Assembly (NCBI GenBank): GCA_029721435.1
Contig: CM056573.1
Location: forward strand, 47,342,501-47,406,500
Reading direction: 5' to 3'
DNA from: Gymnothorax reevesii
Taxonomy: Eukaryota; Chordata; Actinopteri; Anguilliformes; Muraenidae
Length of the DNA: 64,000 nt
Shown here: in pieces, positions 47,001 to 60,865 of the stretch
Layout: every line of letters begins with the position of its first letter
How positions within the stretch are numbered: the first letter of the stretch is position 1
The notes under the pieces: generated by a model
Database searches by the model: none
What the model was told of the DNA's origin: nothing
The model's input: the letters and a program-made list of their open reading frames with translations, nothing else
Position numbers and translations under genes: made by a program

Positions 47001-50000
47001 TGTGAATCTTGGAGGCCCATATTTTTGTCAGGGAAAGCCAAATTTCAGCCAAAACGTGCATTATTGTGCTTTTTTTGCAATGAGATTCACAGTTGGCCTC
47101 AGAAAACAAGTTATCTACTTTCCTTTTGGAATTATTTTGGCCCTTTAATGCACTTTTTGCTTTCAAAGGCCAATTTAGCTGTCACATCTCCAAAGGTGAG
47201 CATACTGCAGTTTTGCATTATCGAATTGTAAGTAGGGCCATCTCAATATAATTTACTCATTGCAAAATGGAAAAGGGCAGATTAATGTGATAACATTTGG
47301 TGAACACTCAATAAACCCTGTTTTGAGGGGTCCTCAATGTAATGGTCGACAATCGCTAAACAGATAATGGGAAATGATTTTTCGATTTGTGGATTATTGG
47401 GGTGCTACAGGTATTTAAAGATATGCGCTTTGAACAAACAAAACCCATTGATGGGCACCAAAACAAAATCTTTTGATGAAGTTGACTAAAGATAATTCAA
47501 CATATCTAGTGCAGAAGGTGAAGTGAAATTTCTGACATTAGTATTTGTAACATTTTTTGTGTGAAAACTATTCCACGGGTCATATTTTAACTAATATTCC
47601 AATCAAAGTTTTAATTTTTACACAACAACATCACAGATAATTCTCATTTTTAAATCAAAATACAAGAATTATGTCTTGGTTTGCAGTTATGGCCATCCAG
47701 TTTAGTCCTCGGAAAAAATATTTTTAGGGCCCAATATCTCCTAAAGGAGAGTAGATAAATTACTGCGATCAGATATGAATTGTACATGGAACTGTTTGCA
47801 TAGAATCAAATAAATCTCATTTTCATACATTAAGTCCCATAGAACAAAGATTCAATTGTTAAAATCGATATTAAATTTGGAGGTTAAATTTCTCTGGGAT
47901 GATGAATGGTGGAGACATAAGATGAGATTTTTCTCATTGATTTAAAGTTGTGTGCAAGTGCTGCCCAAGTAATAAGACCCCAATATACCTGATGGAGGCG
48001 CTCTAGTGAGAAAATTTATGTTATGGCCCATAATTCCAAGACCGTGTGGCTTAAACCCAAAATTCTTTTTACATTTGATTGCTTGGCTCAGGTTGAGACA
48101 GCAAACACTATCGAATCCAAACACACACATGGGCCTGGCTTAAATTTGGTCATAAATCAGTGACACTTTATCGAAACAGTGCCACCTGTGGTGGATATCT
48201 TTAATACAGCAGTCGAAACATGTCCCTAAAATATTTTCAAAATTGACCTATGGGGGTGATGGCATGCGTAAAAATGTAGCTGAATAGACTCATCAAAACT
48301 TTCTTGTGGATAGTAGGGGCATAGCCAAAATAAATGTTTTAGGAAGAAGGGGTGATTTGTATTAACTCTGTGTGTAGTGAATTGCTAATCATTGAATTTA
48401 GGTAGATTACTCTAGTATGACATGGCATTGCCTCGGGATGAAAGATTCATACCCAATTTAAATACAGCCTCTGGGAAAGGGAAAGCTATAAATTTATACC
48501 TATTCATTATCTATTCAGGTCATGTAGCCATCTAATACTGTGCTTATATTCACTGTATTCCCCTAAAGTCCAAAAAATTAAAAATATATTAAAAAGAATA
48601 GATGATTAAAGTTCTTGAGCCCCTTAGGGTTTTTCCTTAGAAATCATATTCTCCCAGCAAATAGAATAGCTGGCACTGAAAGGGCTCAAGTATTTTCATA
48701 ATATTTAATATTGAATGTACTTAGATGCTACATATATTATGAATTAATACACATCATTATATTGAGACAATAATGCCCGACCTATTATGGAGAATTAATA
48801 TTCACGCGTGAATGTTGCCAACAATACTTGCCCCGTCAGCATTTATTTGTGTACATGTATTTGTGCATGTGCGAACGTGCATGCGCGTGTGTACATGAGC
48901 ATGCATTTGAATGCGCGAGCGTGGGCGGGCATGTGTGTGCAGAATTGACCGTGCTCCAGGACGTGATTTCATGTGTGTAGAATTCTCTGTGTGAAAATAC
49001 ACAGACCATCACTATGGTGACCTCGACAGTCATTTTCACCTGCGCTGCTTTACCTCATAAACATTACTCCAGCTGTTCATCAGCTTCTTCACCTACTCCA
49101 CCGCACACATCCAGAATATTCCAGAGGGCTGGCAGCTGTGACTGTTTTGCCACTATTTATGGTTTTTATGGTTATTTCTGGCTCAAAAATGACAGGGCAT
49201 CCAAGCCAATGCTCTTTATAAATCTCCTCAGAGCAGCCTGCTTTGTTTCTTCATTATAGGGCAATGGCAAAGGGACTGCAAGTGAAGGAAGTCCTCAAGT
49301 AATTTCTGTTTTCTCATGCTGACAATATCCTCTTAAAAAAGTGTATGAAAGCACTCAATATTAGGCTTCAGATGACAATTTAAAAAATATCATAAAAGAT
49401 ATTTTTGTAATCTGATATTTACAAAGACATTTGGCAATTCTGCCCATTCTTGTGCCTCTCAGTCAAGAAAACCATCTTACAATGTTTCAATATTTAATTT
49501 AAACCCAAAGGAAACAGGATTTGACCTCCCCGGTCCAAAAATGCAATGAATTCCCTGAAGCAAAGTCCCAACGGCCAGCACTTTCTGACCACCGTGACCT
49601 CTGGGCAGACCGGTGGCCCACAGAGTGACCAAAGGACAAGCGAACAGCGCGTGCACTAATTCTTCACAGCTGTCAAGAGACGGAAGTCTCATGAGGAGAG
49701 CAAAAAATGAACCGCTCTCCACAGGAGTGGGCAGAAACCGGCCAGACCAGAGTCCGGGACCCATATCCTAAAAATCCTGTCCTGAGCTCTGAGAGCCATA
49801 TGAACATAAGTGACTACTACAGGCATGCTACCTCAGCTATATGTCCCTAACTTCCCCAGCCAAAATGGCTGCCGCTTTTATTACAGCGATGTGGAAAAAT
49901 AGACAACACCGTGCCTGGAGCTATTTGTGTTAGATATTGAGTTAAGCGTAACCTTTTTAGCTTAAGCATTCCAGAAAATCTGTTTTGATGTGGACATTTT

Positions 50001-52369
50001 CTTTACAGGAAAAGTAAACATTATTCTGGAGCCACAAGATTGGCTGAAACAGATAAATGGCATAATTCGATTTCTTTGAAAGTTGAAAAAAAAGTTACAT
50101 CTTTGTTTATTTTGTTTTTGCGAATCCGAGACGTCATTTCATCAGAGGCCCGAAACAAGAAATATCTCCTATTTTAAAAATACATGAGATCTACAAAGAC
50201 TTCCTGTTTAAAACCCCCTTTCCATTAATTTCTATTATGATGTCATTTTTAACAATCATTTCTGTAATCCACAGGTAGGTACGCTCTTGTAATCTAGCAC
50301 AACATCGTCAAAGTTAAGACTATTTTCATAGACTTTGTCAATTTGTTCTTTTTTAAATTCTTTTTTATTTTTCTGAGGTAAATTCCAGGGTCAGTACTAA
50401 AATATCTTGACGTCATAATAATCCATCAACCCAAAAACTCAGGTCCCCGTTGCAAATTCTGCTGCTATTAGGCTGATAGCTCAGTGAATTTATTACCTCC
50501 CTATTTGCATTTCACTTATCTGTGTTTAGGTCAGGCCCTATGGGGGCACATCACATGATGATATCAAACAGCACTGCTAAGCCTGGCCAGTGTTTTTGAG
50601 TGATGGAGTTATCTGAGATCTTCACAGATGTATTAAACCTGTCCTGAGTGACATTAATGGTCATTGGAGCCCTTTATTTCCCATTGCTTTGAATGGTGCC
50701 GTGTACAGCCACTCTACCACGTGCCTCGCTAGCCCTTGAACAGATGTTCTCCTTCGAGATTTCTCAATGAAATACTGGACTGTGCTGGTGACACACAACT
50801 CGCCCCAAGTACAGAACCCTCCCACGAGTGTAGCGGTTCACGTCCGCGTCTGATATATATACACTCCACTGCGCTGGCCCTGGGATTAATTAGTCAGGCT
50901 AACTTGGATGGCGCATCCTAGCCTGGGTGTCCCAAGGAAGCCATTACCATGAGCTTCGACTGCGGCCACTGAGAAGTCGAGCGCCAGCCAGCCCGATGTG
51001 GAGAACGGTTCTTTGGTGGAGGAATGAAGGCGGCTCGTTCCACCAGCTCTCGCGAATACGTCATCCCTTCCAAAGTAGCTACCAAAGAGCAGGATTTGGT
51101 TTATGGGAGTGCAGCAGTGTTGAGGACAGCTAGGAAGCAGGTCTTGCCCCCCGAAATCAAAGACATGCAATGGCGAGGATGTTCAAGTCATTCCCCCCCT
51201 GTAGAGCTGCAGACCTCGACTGTTAGGATCACCTATCAACCAGGCCAATCAGAGCCTTTAGATAAGGCTCTTTCTGAGGGCCAGGCAGCCTTTGAACACA
51301 CCAGGGCACACCTCCCCTGGGCCTTTTATCTCATTAAACTTGAAAAGCAATATTAATCCTGCAAAGTCTAAGATAACAATACGGATGACACCGGTCAACG
51401 AGATTGGCAGGTATATAAACGACGGTCTCTTTATCAGAACAGGCCTGCCTGTTTCATCTCAGCTGAGGAAGGGGCTACCAGAATTCCTTCCCTCTCATGT
51501 GTTAGAAAGTATACAGCTGCTGTGGGAAGGGCCATCGATGGGAAGCGGAGGCCTCATCAGGTATTCAACGTGAGTCAGACTGTAATGTAACAGTGAATTG
51601 CTAATTTGGCATACTACAAGCTGTGTAGTGCACTTAATATCTATTTATTTGTCAATTATTTATATTTCAATTAGCAATATGTTGATGTAAAATTAGCAAT
51701 CATGTACGCTCTGTTTTATTCACGTTCTGTCTAATTATTGAAGGTCAAGAAATAAAGTCTGCTTATTTCGAAGCAGTTTACACTTTTATAAACTGGCAAC
51801 TTTTTTTGTCTGGTATTTTAACCGGCACCTTTTTTGCCAGTTATATCAGCTGTTTTTTATAACAGTTATTTATAACAGAGGTTATGTGTATGTTTACTGT
51901 AAACCACAGTTAAATGCGCACAGGACACTACTTTCAGTGAAAATGACAAGGAGTCAATACATTAATTTAACTGTTAAATTCAGTCAGCTTATAACAGTGT
52001 ACATGCACTCCTAAGGAAACGTAAGTTCCACACCGAGTGTTTTGATCACCCAGGCATCACGCAATGACTCAGTAAGAGGATGACATCATCCAGCGACATG
52101 CAGAGCGTTTTCTCCATAAGTGTTATTGCCCTGAACCCCTTCACTACGCAGTGCTTCGTTTTATGGTCAGTCCGTCTTCAGCCAACTTGGAACCACTGGG
52201 CCGGCACTGTGTGTGCATTTGGCCTGACAGTCTGTGAAAATAACACCAAGCCCAACCCTAGAGAGAATAGCAAAGAACAAGGCATAGAAATAAATGGCTC
52301 TGCTGAAGTGATTAGCCTGCCAGGGTGCTGTTTTCTAGTTTGAGGTGGTCCTTTAATACATGTGCATAT
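44098..52369. other. Large hdac9 intron (17.5 kb), right part
   Basis: No hdac9 exon could be recognised in this stretch. The 46830-48330 segment has a repeated, low-information texture; 50700-51560 is more GC-rich with an open plus-strand frame (51024-51356) of unknown meaning. Confidence 0.35.
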
Positions 52370-52475
52370 CAACGCTCACGCACACACACATACACACACA
52401 CACACACACATGCAAATACGTGCATGTGCTCTCGCACACTCTCATACACACATACAAGATACACACACGCCTATA
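52370..52475. repeat. CA-rich tract
   Basis: (CA)n core at 52377-52411 followed by imperfect CACA steps. Confidence 0.9.
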
Positions 52476-55400
52476 GCCAACAAGAATTCTAAAGGACAGC
52501 CATTTATTTGGCTCTCACAGTCACTCAGAAATACTTCTCTGTATTTTACTTCAGTAAGACCACATGGAAAGAAAAACACCATGTTACATTATTCTTCCTG
52601 CTTGGTGGCCAACAACTGGCAAAGTCCACACTGCGTCCCATGATTTTTTATTTTTATTTTTTTTTCAGCCGCACTCAATTCAGCCACACAAGCACAGACT
52701 TCAAGAGTGGCTTTAAAATATCACAGAGGTTCAAATGGAATGAACTTCACCACAGAGAAAAGCCCTCCTTTGAGTGCAAGCAGAGTTATGGTTTAGCTCT
52801 TATGAATGTTGTAAACATTTTGAGAGTCTGTGTGAGTGCAGTATGTTTGCGCATGATTATGACCTGCCTACATGTCTATTTCATCACAATATATATCACA
52901 CGCAATGCAAAAATCATATTTAGATAATTATTCAAAGGAAGTTTGCTTTGCTACCCACGTAAAATCGATCCATAGACGAAAAATATTGGGTCCATCTGAG
53001 GTGAAATGATTCCCTCCTGATACACACTCTGTTTCCCTGTCTGGGTAACATAGGGACAAACTGTAAGGTGGCTGGACTGTACGTTTTTCCTAAGCTAATA
53101 AACATCTACTGCAGCTTGCAGAAAACCTATTTACAACCCATGTACAGAGAGATTATTGATGCCATCCACACAGTGTGGGAGAATCATCCACTGAAGCAAT
53201 CTGCGTTTGTATGTACACTGCCTTTGGCTTGGATGTGCAATTCATAGAAAAAAACTTCTTTAAAACCTCACTCAACTGCAAAAAAACTGTGCTCGCCTGT
53301 GATCCCTCTCAAATTACTTTTACATAAAGTCACCACTGCTGCTTAAATCAGCCTAGTTCCTGCTCTAGAACCTGCTCGATCCTGCTGCACATAACGGAAA
53401 ATGTAAATTTTTTGACCTCCTGAGAGTTTTAAGACGTAATCCCTCTCTTGGATTTAAATTCAGTCTATACTATTTGGAAAAACTCTCACAATACTTATAA
53501 CTTTTAGAGCAGTTTACATGGTGGTATGCTGTTATAACTCTTTTTAACTTCTTAAACTCTGATTTTCAATTTAACTTCCCCTCAAGTAGATTCAGTTAGA
53601 AAAATTGGAAAAAGCATTTTTTTTTTCTATTTTGTTGGACCATGTCACATACATATTCTGCATCTGCTGTTTGCAGCATTTTACTGACGCTAAATCACAC
53701 TAATATTCAAAACCAGGACGCCATGTTTTTATGAGTGCAACATTAGATCAAATAGAAAATATGAAGATCTTGTCTATCACTTTAAACACATTTCCCTGCA
53801 ATTCAACGAGACATACTTAGGATCTTTGCGAAACCAGGGATCTCCACTAGAGTTTAAAATATGTCTGAAGTCTGCAATAATGCGACTGCATTTGACAAAG
53901 CCACATAAGACATGGTAGAATTGAAGAGGTTAAAACGGGTTAGTGTGGTATAGTAAGGTATCTTATTATATCAAATACAAAATGGAGCAATATCTGTTTT
54001 GTATAGTTCAGTCAAACAGCTGAGCTGCAGACCTCAGACTGAACGTGATGTGGCAGCTATCTAAAGACTGTAGCTAGTGCCGAGATTCCCACCCACAGGC
54101 TGCACTGGCTCAGAACAGATCAAATTCCTCCACTATACTTGGCTCAACCCATGGAATAGGATGCCATCTCTCTAACGTTTTATTTAAAAATTAATACTCC
54201 ATATTTTCCCGTCTAGTGGAGTATTTGAGAAGTGTTTGGAAAAGCCCGATTTCCAAAAGCAGGAGCAAGTTTTAATCAGATTGTTTATTATTCTTCTTGT
54301 GCCAGAGGATGGTTACTATCCAGCTCCTCTGATGTTACTCAAATTATAGTTATTTTAGAATATAATGTCTGATTACCAATTTTAAGACTAACATTATTAC
54401 CAAGCCAACATAAAAGAACCTTGCATAATACGTTTTGATACGTTCTCCCTGGTCCAATGTTAAGCACTGCTGTTCTGGCTTGCTGCCTTAGGCAGGGACA
54501 GATATATCATCTGATTTAATGTTAAATAGGTAGATAAAGCTGGGACAGCCTTAAATACTTGGATATAAAATATATACATTTATAATATTTAAAAATATAA
54601 GTGAAATTAATGAAGTTGAGCACAAAAAAAAATTGAATCCTTGGGTTTCCATTGGGCCCAACTCCAAGGAACTCTCTTTTGCAAGAAAGGGAAAAATAGA
54701 TTTTTTTTTTGCCCATATGTGACAACCCATATATCTTTAGTTTATTTCTTTACAAGAGGGTGTCAATTGGATATTTTTGGCTGAAATTACCAGAAAGTTC
54801 CCCTTTTTGTTCTCAGATATGGAGACCTCTAATTCATTGGAGTTGGGCTCTTTAGAAACTCAGATTCAATTGTGTCAGTTATGTTTTAAACCACTGAACC
54901 TTACAGGTTTCAATGGAAAAGTTTTGAAAGGGGCTTATCCATAGAACATAAGTTGTGATTTTCACCTGGAAAAGTTGATGTTTGAGAAGAGGTGTAAGTC
55001 CGCTGCAGTATCGCGTCTCTAAGTTTCATTCAGAAAAATCCCAGCATAGCAACGATTTCCATTTTGTCTTTATTTATTGACTAATTTTTGGGTGGGGAGT
55101 GAGGGGTTATGGGTGTGGGCCACTTCAGATGCTATCAAACATAGTCGCATGATATACCCTTGTAAAATATAATTACCTTTAGGTCAACTTTAATTTCTGT
55201 AAGAATTGTGTAGGTGTGCTCTGTAATCTGGAGTAACCTGCAGCATATTTATTTTATACAGGCTACAATAACACAGCACTGGTTTTAGAGAGCAGAGCAG
55301 TGCCAAACTCTCCAACTCCCACCTCCCACAGTCCTCTCTGATCAAACCCCAGGCCATCAAATCAGCCCCTGACCCAGAGTGCACCATTGAAAATGCAGGC

Positions 55401-55865
55401 GGCCCACATCCTGCACCTGAAGGCATTGGGTAGCGCTCATTAGGGCAACCTTCCCTGCTCATTATTCACAATGTGCTTGATACTCCTACCCAGCCCCATA
55501 ACACTAACGCACAGTTACACAGAATGAACACAACTGAAGGGGTATGGAAAATTAGATTATATACTTTTTTAGAAGGGACTAATGATGCTTGAATAGTTAG
55601 GATGTATCGTGGCAGCTTTATTTTGTCTAAAGAGAAGCAAATAGCTTTTTTTTTCCTCCCCCAGATTTTCCCCAAGCCAAGCACAAATATATTTCATCAC
55701 GTATAAACTTTTAATATGTTCCATAAATACCATTGTGTGGTGAGTAACCCAGGGTACCCGTGTGGGTATGGGCTGATGCCTCTATGTGTTTTAAGAAGCA
55801 TGCCCTGGTTAGCATGTGAAAGACCAATTAACTAAAATGACAGGAAATATCTTTTTTCTCTCAGT
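52476..55865. other. hdac9 intron sequence
   Basis: AT-rich, no recognised feature. Confidence 0.4.
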
Positions 55866-56012
55866 TGGGCCACACACATTCTCACACACGCACGCGCGCA
55901 CACACACACACACACAAGCACACACACACACACACATTGTACACATACAAGCGCGCTCACACATAAACACACATTCACACACACGTACACAGATACATAC
56001 ACAGTAACATGC
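55866..56012. repeat. CA-rich tract
   Basis: Imperfect (CA)n with CG interruptions; open frames in both directions are artefacts. Confidence 0.9.
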
Positions 56013-56047
56013 ACTCACATGTGCTTATACACATTGACAAATACACC

Positions 56048-56595
56048 ACAGGCCAAAAGTTTGGAAGCAAGATCAAATTTGAACAAAAAAAAAATCATAG
56101 TTTAATTGGCAACAAAATAAACATGATTATTATATCAAGAGTCACTTATCAGAAAACATTTTTACTCAAATTATCAGGCCCATATTACTAGGCCCATGGT
56201 CCTAGTGCCCGTCGTATTGCCGTTGGCATCCGGTGGGCTGTAAACCATAACATAAGTGAATAATGCAAACTATGATTTGTTTTTTTTATTTTTCACTGAA
56301 GTTGTGACTCTTACAATTCTTCTCCCATGATCCTCTCAACCCAAAATCTAAGCCCCCCTTTCTTTTGTTAACATTTATTCAGTAATGGTCTGGTAACATC
56401 AATGTATACAGTGCCTAAAGGTAAATAGAGGAGAATGGTGCATATCAATGAAAGAAAAGTCTAATCATGCGGTAAATACATCCCAATATCCATAGATTTC
56501 ATACTGGCTTTTAAGAAAGGCATTGTGAACAGAAACTTGAAGTTGCTTCCAAATGCCTGGTCTGTATTGGCCTTGCTTCCAAACTTCTGGCCTGT
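56048..56595. mobile_element. 548-bp Tc1-type MITE
   Basis: ACAGGCCAAAAGTTTGGAAG at the left and, reverse complement, ACAGGCCAGAAGTTTGGAAG at the right end form the TIRs. A second inverted pair (ATCATAGTTT near 56096 and AAACTATGATT near 56267) lies inside. There is no transposase. Confidence 0.8.
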
Positions 56596-58260
56596 AGCGT
56601 ACACAAACTGCACATACATAATTGGACACAGTATCATTTCAGCTCAAAAAATGTAACTTTGGAAACATATAAGACACAAAGCTCCCCGGCGCTTACCCAT
56701 AGCGCTCAGTGAGCAGAGTGTTTCCTCACTTATTAGTGCAGTCGGATGCTCTCTCAGGCAGCTTGTTTGCTTTTATAACTGCTGCAGTGGGCAGCCGGGG
56801 GTGGGTTTGTGCAGGTGGCCCAGGGGTGGGCCTGAGACAGGGGCTCCTTTATTATTTCTGCCTTTGTAACAGCTCATTTAAAATCACAAGGCCTCAAGAC
56901 GGATGGCGAGAGGCAAAATAAGAGACACTGTCTAATTTCAGTCGCAACAGCAACTCATTTCAAGCACTTCCGAATTCTTTGTCTTTGGGGTTTGCGCAGG
57001 ATTATGAGGGATTCTAGCCGCACTCCTAATCAGGCTCAGCGTTCAGAAATACAGTAAATCTGATGAGCGCAATGACTGAAACTTCAATCTAATTCTTGTA
57101 TTTTTAAACCAAAGCAAAAGCTGAATATTTTGAACAGGAATGCCTCTTGCAGTAAAGTCCCGAATTTAGGCTCAATGCAGGAGACAGTCAGAGATTCACA
57201 CCTCAGGGCTACTGACTGACTGTTCTCTCCAGAGGAGGATTATGAACTTCGATGGAAGTTATAAATACAACAAAGTTCTTAGAAAGCATCTTTTTAGTCA
57301 CTGTGTCAATAAAAAATCAATAATAATAAAACTCTCGCTTGGAGACAATAAGACAATGATCTGAAGCAAAATAAAGTGGGGAAATTGTGTGTGAGAAAAA
57401 AAGAGTGTGAGCGGGGTGCTCGTGAGGACGCGACAGCGTGCAGATAGGTTCTGAAACAAAAGTTGACTGGTCATTCACATAATGGCATTGACAAAAATGA
57501 CCTTTCATGCTTCTAATCAGACCCAGATTGCTTTTTGTCTGAACATGGGATAGAGCTTCAATCAGTGGGAAGCAATTATAATTGAAGGGTTCCTTAATTT
57601 AATGTATTTTTTACATTTTTGTATCTCTAATTGCTTTTGAAGTTAGAAGCACTTTAGTATTCCAAGTGGTCTGTCTCTGAGAATTCTTATATTTGAGTTT
57701 CAACCACTCAAATGCACTGTCATTAACCAAAATACTGAACACACACACACAATTACACATACATGGGCACAACACCGTTTCTCATGCAGGCATGTAGTGA
57801 AAGTTCTTCTTTGGAATGTGCACTAAATATCACGGTTAGTAATTATGGTCAATTAAGCTGAATTCATGTAGATGATGTTGGGACTGGATTATTATAACAG
57901 AACAGAATGAACACAAAGCTAATCATTACATATATACAGACAGAAAACACAAATGCAGTGCTGATTGGATGCGCCATGACCTGTGTTATCATGCTACCAT
58001 CTTTTGGATGTAATTTGGCTGAAATACGGACTAGGCAGAGTACTGCAGCTACTAAGGTGAACATCTATCTGGAGCTTCTTTCTGTCAATAAAAATGCTTC
58101 ATATGAGCAGTCATAGTTTTGATTTAACCAGTGTGATGTTCCTTTCATTAATTATTTGAGCATGTTTGTCAGAAGGTAGTTTTTATTTTTTTTTACTGTT
58201 TAATCAAATTTCCTGCTTAGATATTGTGTAAAACTACAACTTATCTAACTGACAGGTATA
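56596..58260. other. hdac9 intron sequence
   Basis: No exon found. A small CA stretch at 57738-57750. Confidence 0.4.
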
Positions 58261-58550
58261 GGTCATTTGGACCCAATACCAGATGGACCCTGACTGAATG
58301 GACTCAGTACCGGTTGGACCTCAGACCCAACACCGTTGGACCCCATGCTGTTTGGACCCCAGACCTTAACCCTAACACTAACCCTAACCCAACTGGTCCG
58401 GGGTTCAACTGGTCTAGGGTCCAACTTGCATTACAGGTACTTTGGGGTCCTGGGGTCCAAATGGTTCGGGCCAAACAGTTAGGGGGTCAGGGGTTCAACT
58501 GGACAAGGTCGAACTTGTATGGGTCCAACAGGTACAGAGTCCAAATGACC
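58261..58550. mobile_element. 290-bp MITE-like inverted repeat with telomere-like core
   Basis: A perfect 12-nt TIR GGTCATTTGGAC marks both ends. The interior consists of variants of GGTCCAA/TTGGACC in inverted arrangement and, at 58364-58390, CCTTAACCCTAACACTAACC, a degenerate TTAGGG-type run. The 176-codon frame across it is accidental. Confidence 0.7.
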
Positions 58551-59714
58551 CGTTCTCCTAATGGACAAAAGGCAATGAACAGCAAAAGAGAAATTCATAG
58601 TATAATCAAATATACAGAAAACAAGTTTTCCCAACACTCACCTAATATGGTCAGAAAAACTGTGCAGTACATTTTAAACCATGGTGAAAAGGTAACAGTA
58701 ATGCCAGTGCGAGTAACATTAACTTATATCTCTCTTAAGCCATTTCTTGACTGAACTGCCCAACTCACATCAAAGGAGTGCTATCTGAGCCTTTAAACCC
58801 CTGCATTAAGGGCTACCTTCATCTCCACACATGAAAAGTTGAGACAGTACAGAGTGTGGGAAAAGTTTGCAGCAAAACACACCAGTGGCCCGAGAGCTGT
58901 GTTTGAGACCAGAGGACTGTGGATTCAAAAGCCTGATGGAATAGTCGCTACGTAGCCCACCACTAAATCTGTATTTAGCAATGTTTTCTAAAGGCAACTG
59001 GGATGGTTGACTGAGAAAATATAACTCAGAGAAAGTACTTGCTTGGAAGTAGAACACACTCATAAATCAGCGTTGCTAGGGCCATTGAGCGTGGTGTGCG
59101 CTCGGAGAGTCCAGCAAAAAACATTCACTTCTCAAGACAGATTCAAGCACTGAAACAAACAATGGGTACTTCTTCAGATCGAAATATGACAGGGCCGAAT
59201 GTTCCTCTACCTCAAATGTGCCTGCAGTGATTCAATTCAGCCCAAAAAATTTATGTAAAACCATGACAACCCGTGTGCTGTACGCTGCAGGGTTTACAAC
59301 TGGGCGTTTCTTAGATTCCTTAATGGTGATTCTGAGTTATTGGAAAGTGTGCAGTCTTTGTGCTTGACATCAAACAGGAAAAACAGTTACGGCACCACAC
59401 AGATTACATGGTGTTCATGCAAAGTTTGTGCGAGAGCCCAGTATTTAACATTGCCCATTAAGCGTAGGAAGCACAGATCAGCCAGTGCTGCAAGGCGCTT
59501 TCGACGCTCACTGGGTAATGTTCACGTGCTGCTCCTGGTACATACATTTAAATGAATTTCGTGAGGAACATATCAGATACCACACGGAACTATCCACACA
59601 AACATACACACACACGCACACACTCAGTGACGAATGAGGTGAGTGATTTTTTTTTTGTGAAACGCCACGTGAAAAAAAGAAACGTAAAGAAAATAAACAG
59701 ACCAGAATAGTGCA
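58551..59714. other. hdac9 intron sequence
   Basis: Nothing recognised; it ends at the putative distal poly(A) site of the MITR transcript. Confidence 0.4.
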
Positions 59715-59729
59715 CAGGAAGGAATGAAC

Positions 59730-59735
59730 TTTATT
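59730..59735 (-). terminator. Candidate distal poly(A) signal (AATAAA) for the MITR transcript
   Basis: TTTATT on the plus strand gives AATAAA on the transcript strand. The next 40 nt (toward lower coordinates) are pyrimidine and GT rich, ending near a TTTATTTTCTTT run, which suits a cleavage-stimulating downstream element. Assignment to hdac9/MITR is inferred from strand and position. Confidence 0.4.
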
Positions 59736-60859
59736 AAAAAAAGAAAGATTTGTAACAGAAGGCAGAAGAGGGAACAAATACAAACAGCAAGGAACAGAAA
59801 GCTAGACCCCCCACTGTCAGCGGTAGGGTCCCCTTACAACAAAATCAAAGGAACACAAGAACAAGACTGACATAGCCCCATTTGTGCTGGTTCGGACTTA
59901 AAGCCATCTACAGTTCCACTGGATACATCAAACAAAAAAAACAAAAAAAAATTGCCTGTTTTCTTGAAGTCTTTTACAAATTCGCAAACACACAATTTCT
60001 TCCCAAACCCCACCCCCCACCCCGCCCCCTTCTTTTGTGTTTTACAATGACAATGCAGCAACAGGGAAAATTAAAAACAGATCACAGATAGAACACAGAG
60101 TATGACTGACCGGTTGAGGCACGACAACATGCCGTGTGAAACACTCTCACTTTGACAGAGAACAGCGCTACCTCACTGAGGAGGCCTATGGCACCGCGTT
60201 ACGTTCGAGGGCCCGAGTGCGGCGCGTCTCGCGAGGGCAACAGCGTGGCGGTGGGGGGGTGGGGGGGATTATACCGAAGGAAATGTTTCCACTGACAGCT
60301 CCCTTAACCATTTCCCTGCTCGCTTTGTTATTTGCTCTGACGGTAAATCAATTCTCAAGTCGCAGCCCCCCAAAAAAAAAAACCCTCGCCCTCCTCTACT
60401 CCTCTCCTGCATTCCTACGCACATGAATCATTGCGACTCCGTGCTTGCAAAAGGCATTTCCTGCCCAGCCGCTCCCTGCCACTTCACTGCTGGAAGCGAG
60501 GCGCGCTCCAGTCTCCGCTTTGATTTAGGCCCGAGAGGAGCGAGAAGAGCTCGGAGCCCCAGGTCTGCCGCTGGAGTTTGACCTGTTTCCTAACGCCCAC
60601 GAGGGGCTCCACTGTCCTAACTGCTCACTTTTTGTGCAACGACGCTTTAGAATAAAACGTACTAAAGCAACATACTTCCAATAGCTTTCAAATGCATATT
60701 CAATCCAAAATAGATTACAAGAATCGCCTCGCACATTGCCACTGCCTCATTAAATATTAAATAATTCATATTCTGTATAATATTTACTTTTCATTTATAA
60801 TATTTAAACAGCAGATGTGCATATAGCATACACAACCATATACTTGAAAACATATGACT

Positions 60860-60865
60860 TTTATT
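60860..60865 (-). terminator. Candidate proximal poly(A) signal (AATAAA)
   Basis: A minus-strand AATAAA lies about 700 nt downstream of the MITR stop in AT-rich sequence. It is a weaker candidate than 59730-59735 because AT-rich DNA gives such hexamers by chance. Confidence 0.25.

Noticed and set aside
49477..49764. Possible extra hdac9 exon in the 17.5 kb intron
   Set aside because: The frame has no class IIa HDAC similarity, and the phase between exons 61609-61905 and 43938-44097 is already satisfied.
51024..51356. 110-codon plus-strand open frame
   Set aside because: No recognised domain, no homologue known to me, and no splice or promoter support; kept only as intron note.
58364..58390. 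Interstitial telomere sequence
   Set aside because: Too short and degenerate, and contained in an inverted-repeat element.
58224..58754. 176-codon plus-strand open frame
   Set aside because: It crosses a palindromic MITE; its residues are repeated GGTCC-unit translations.
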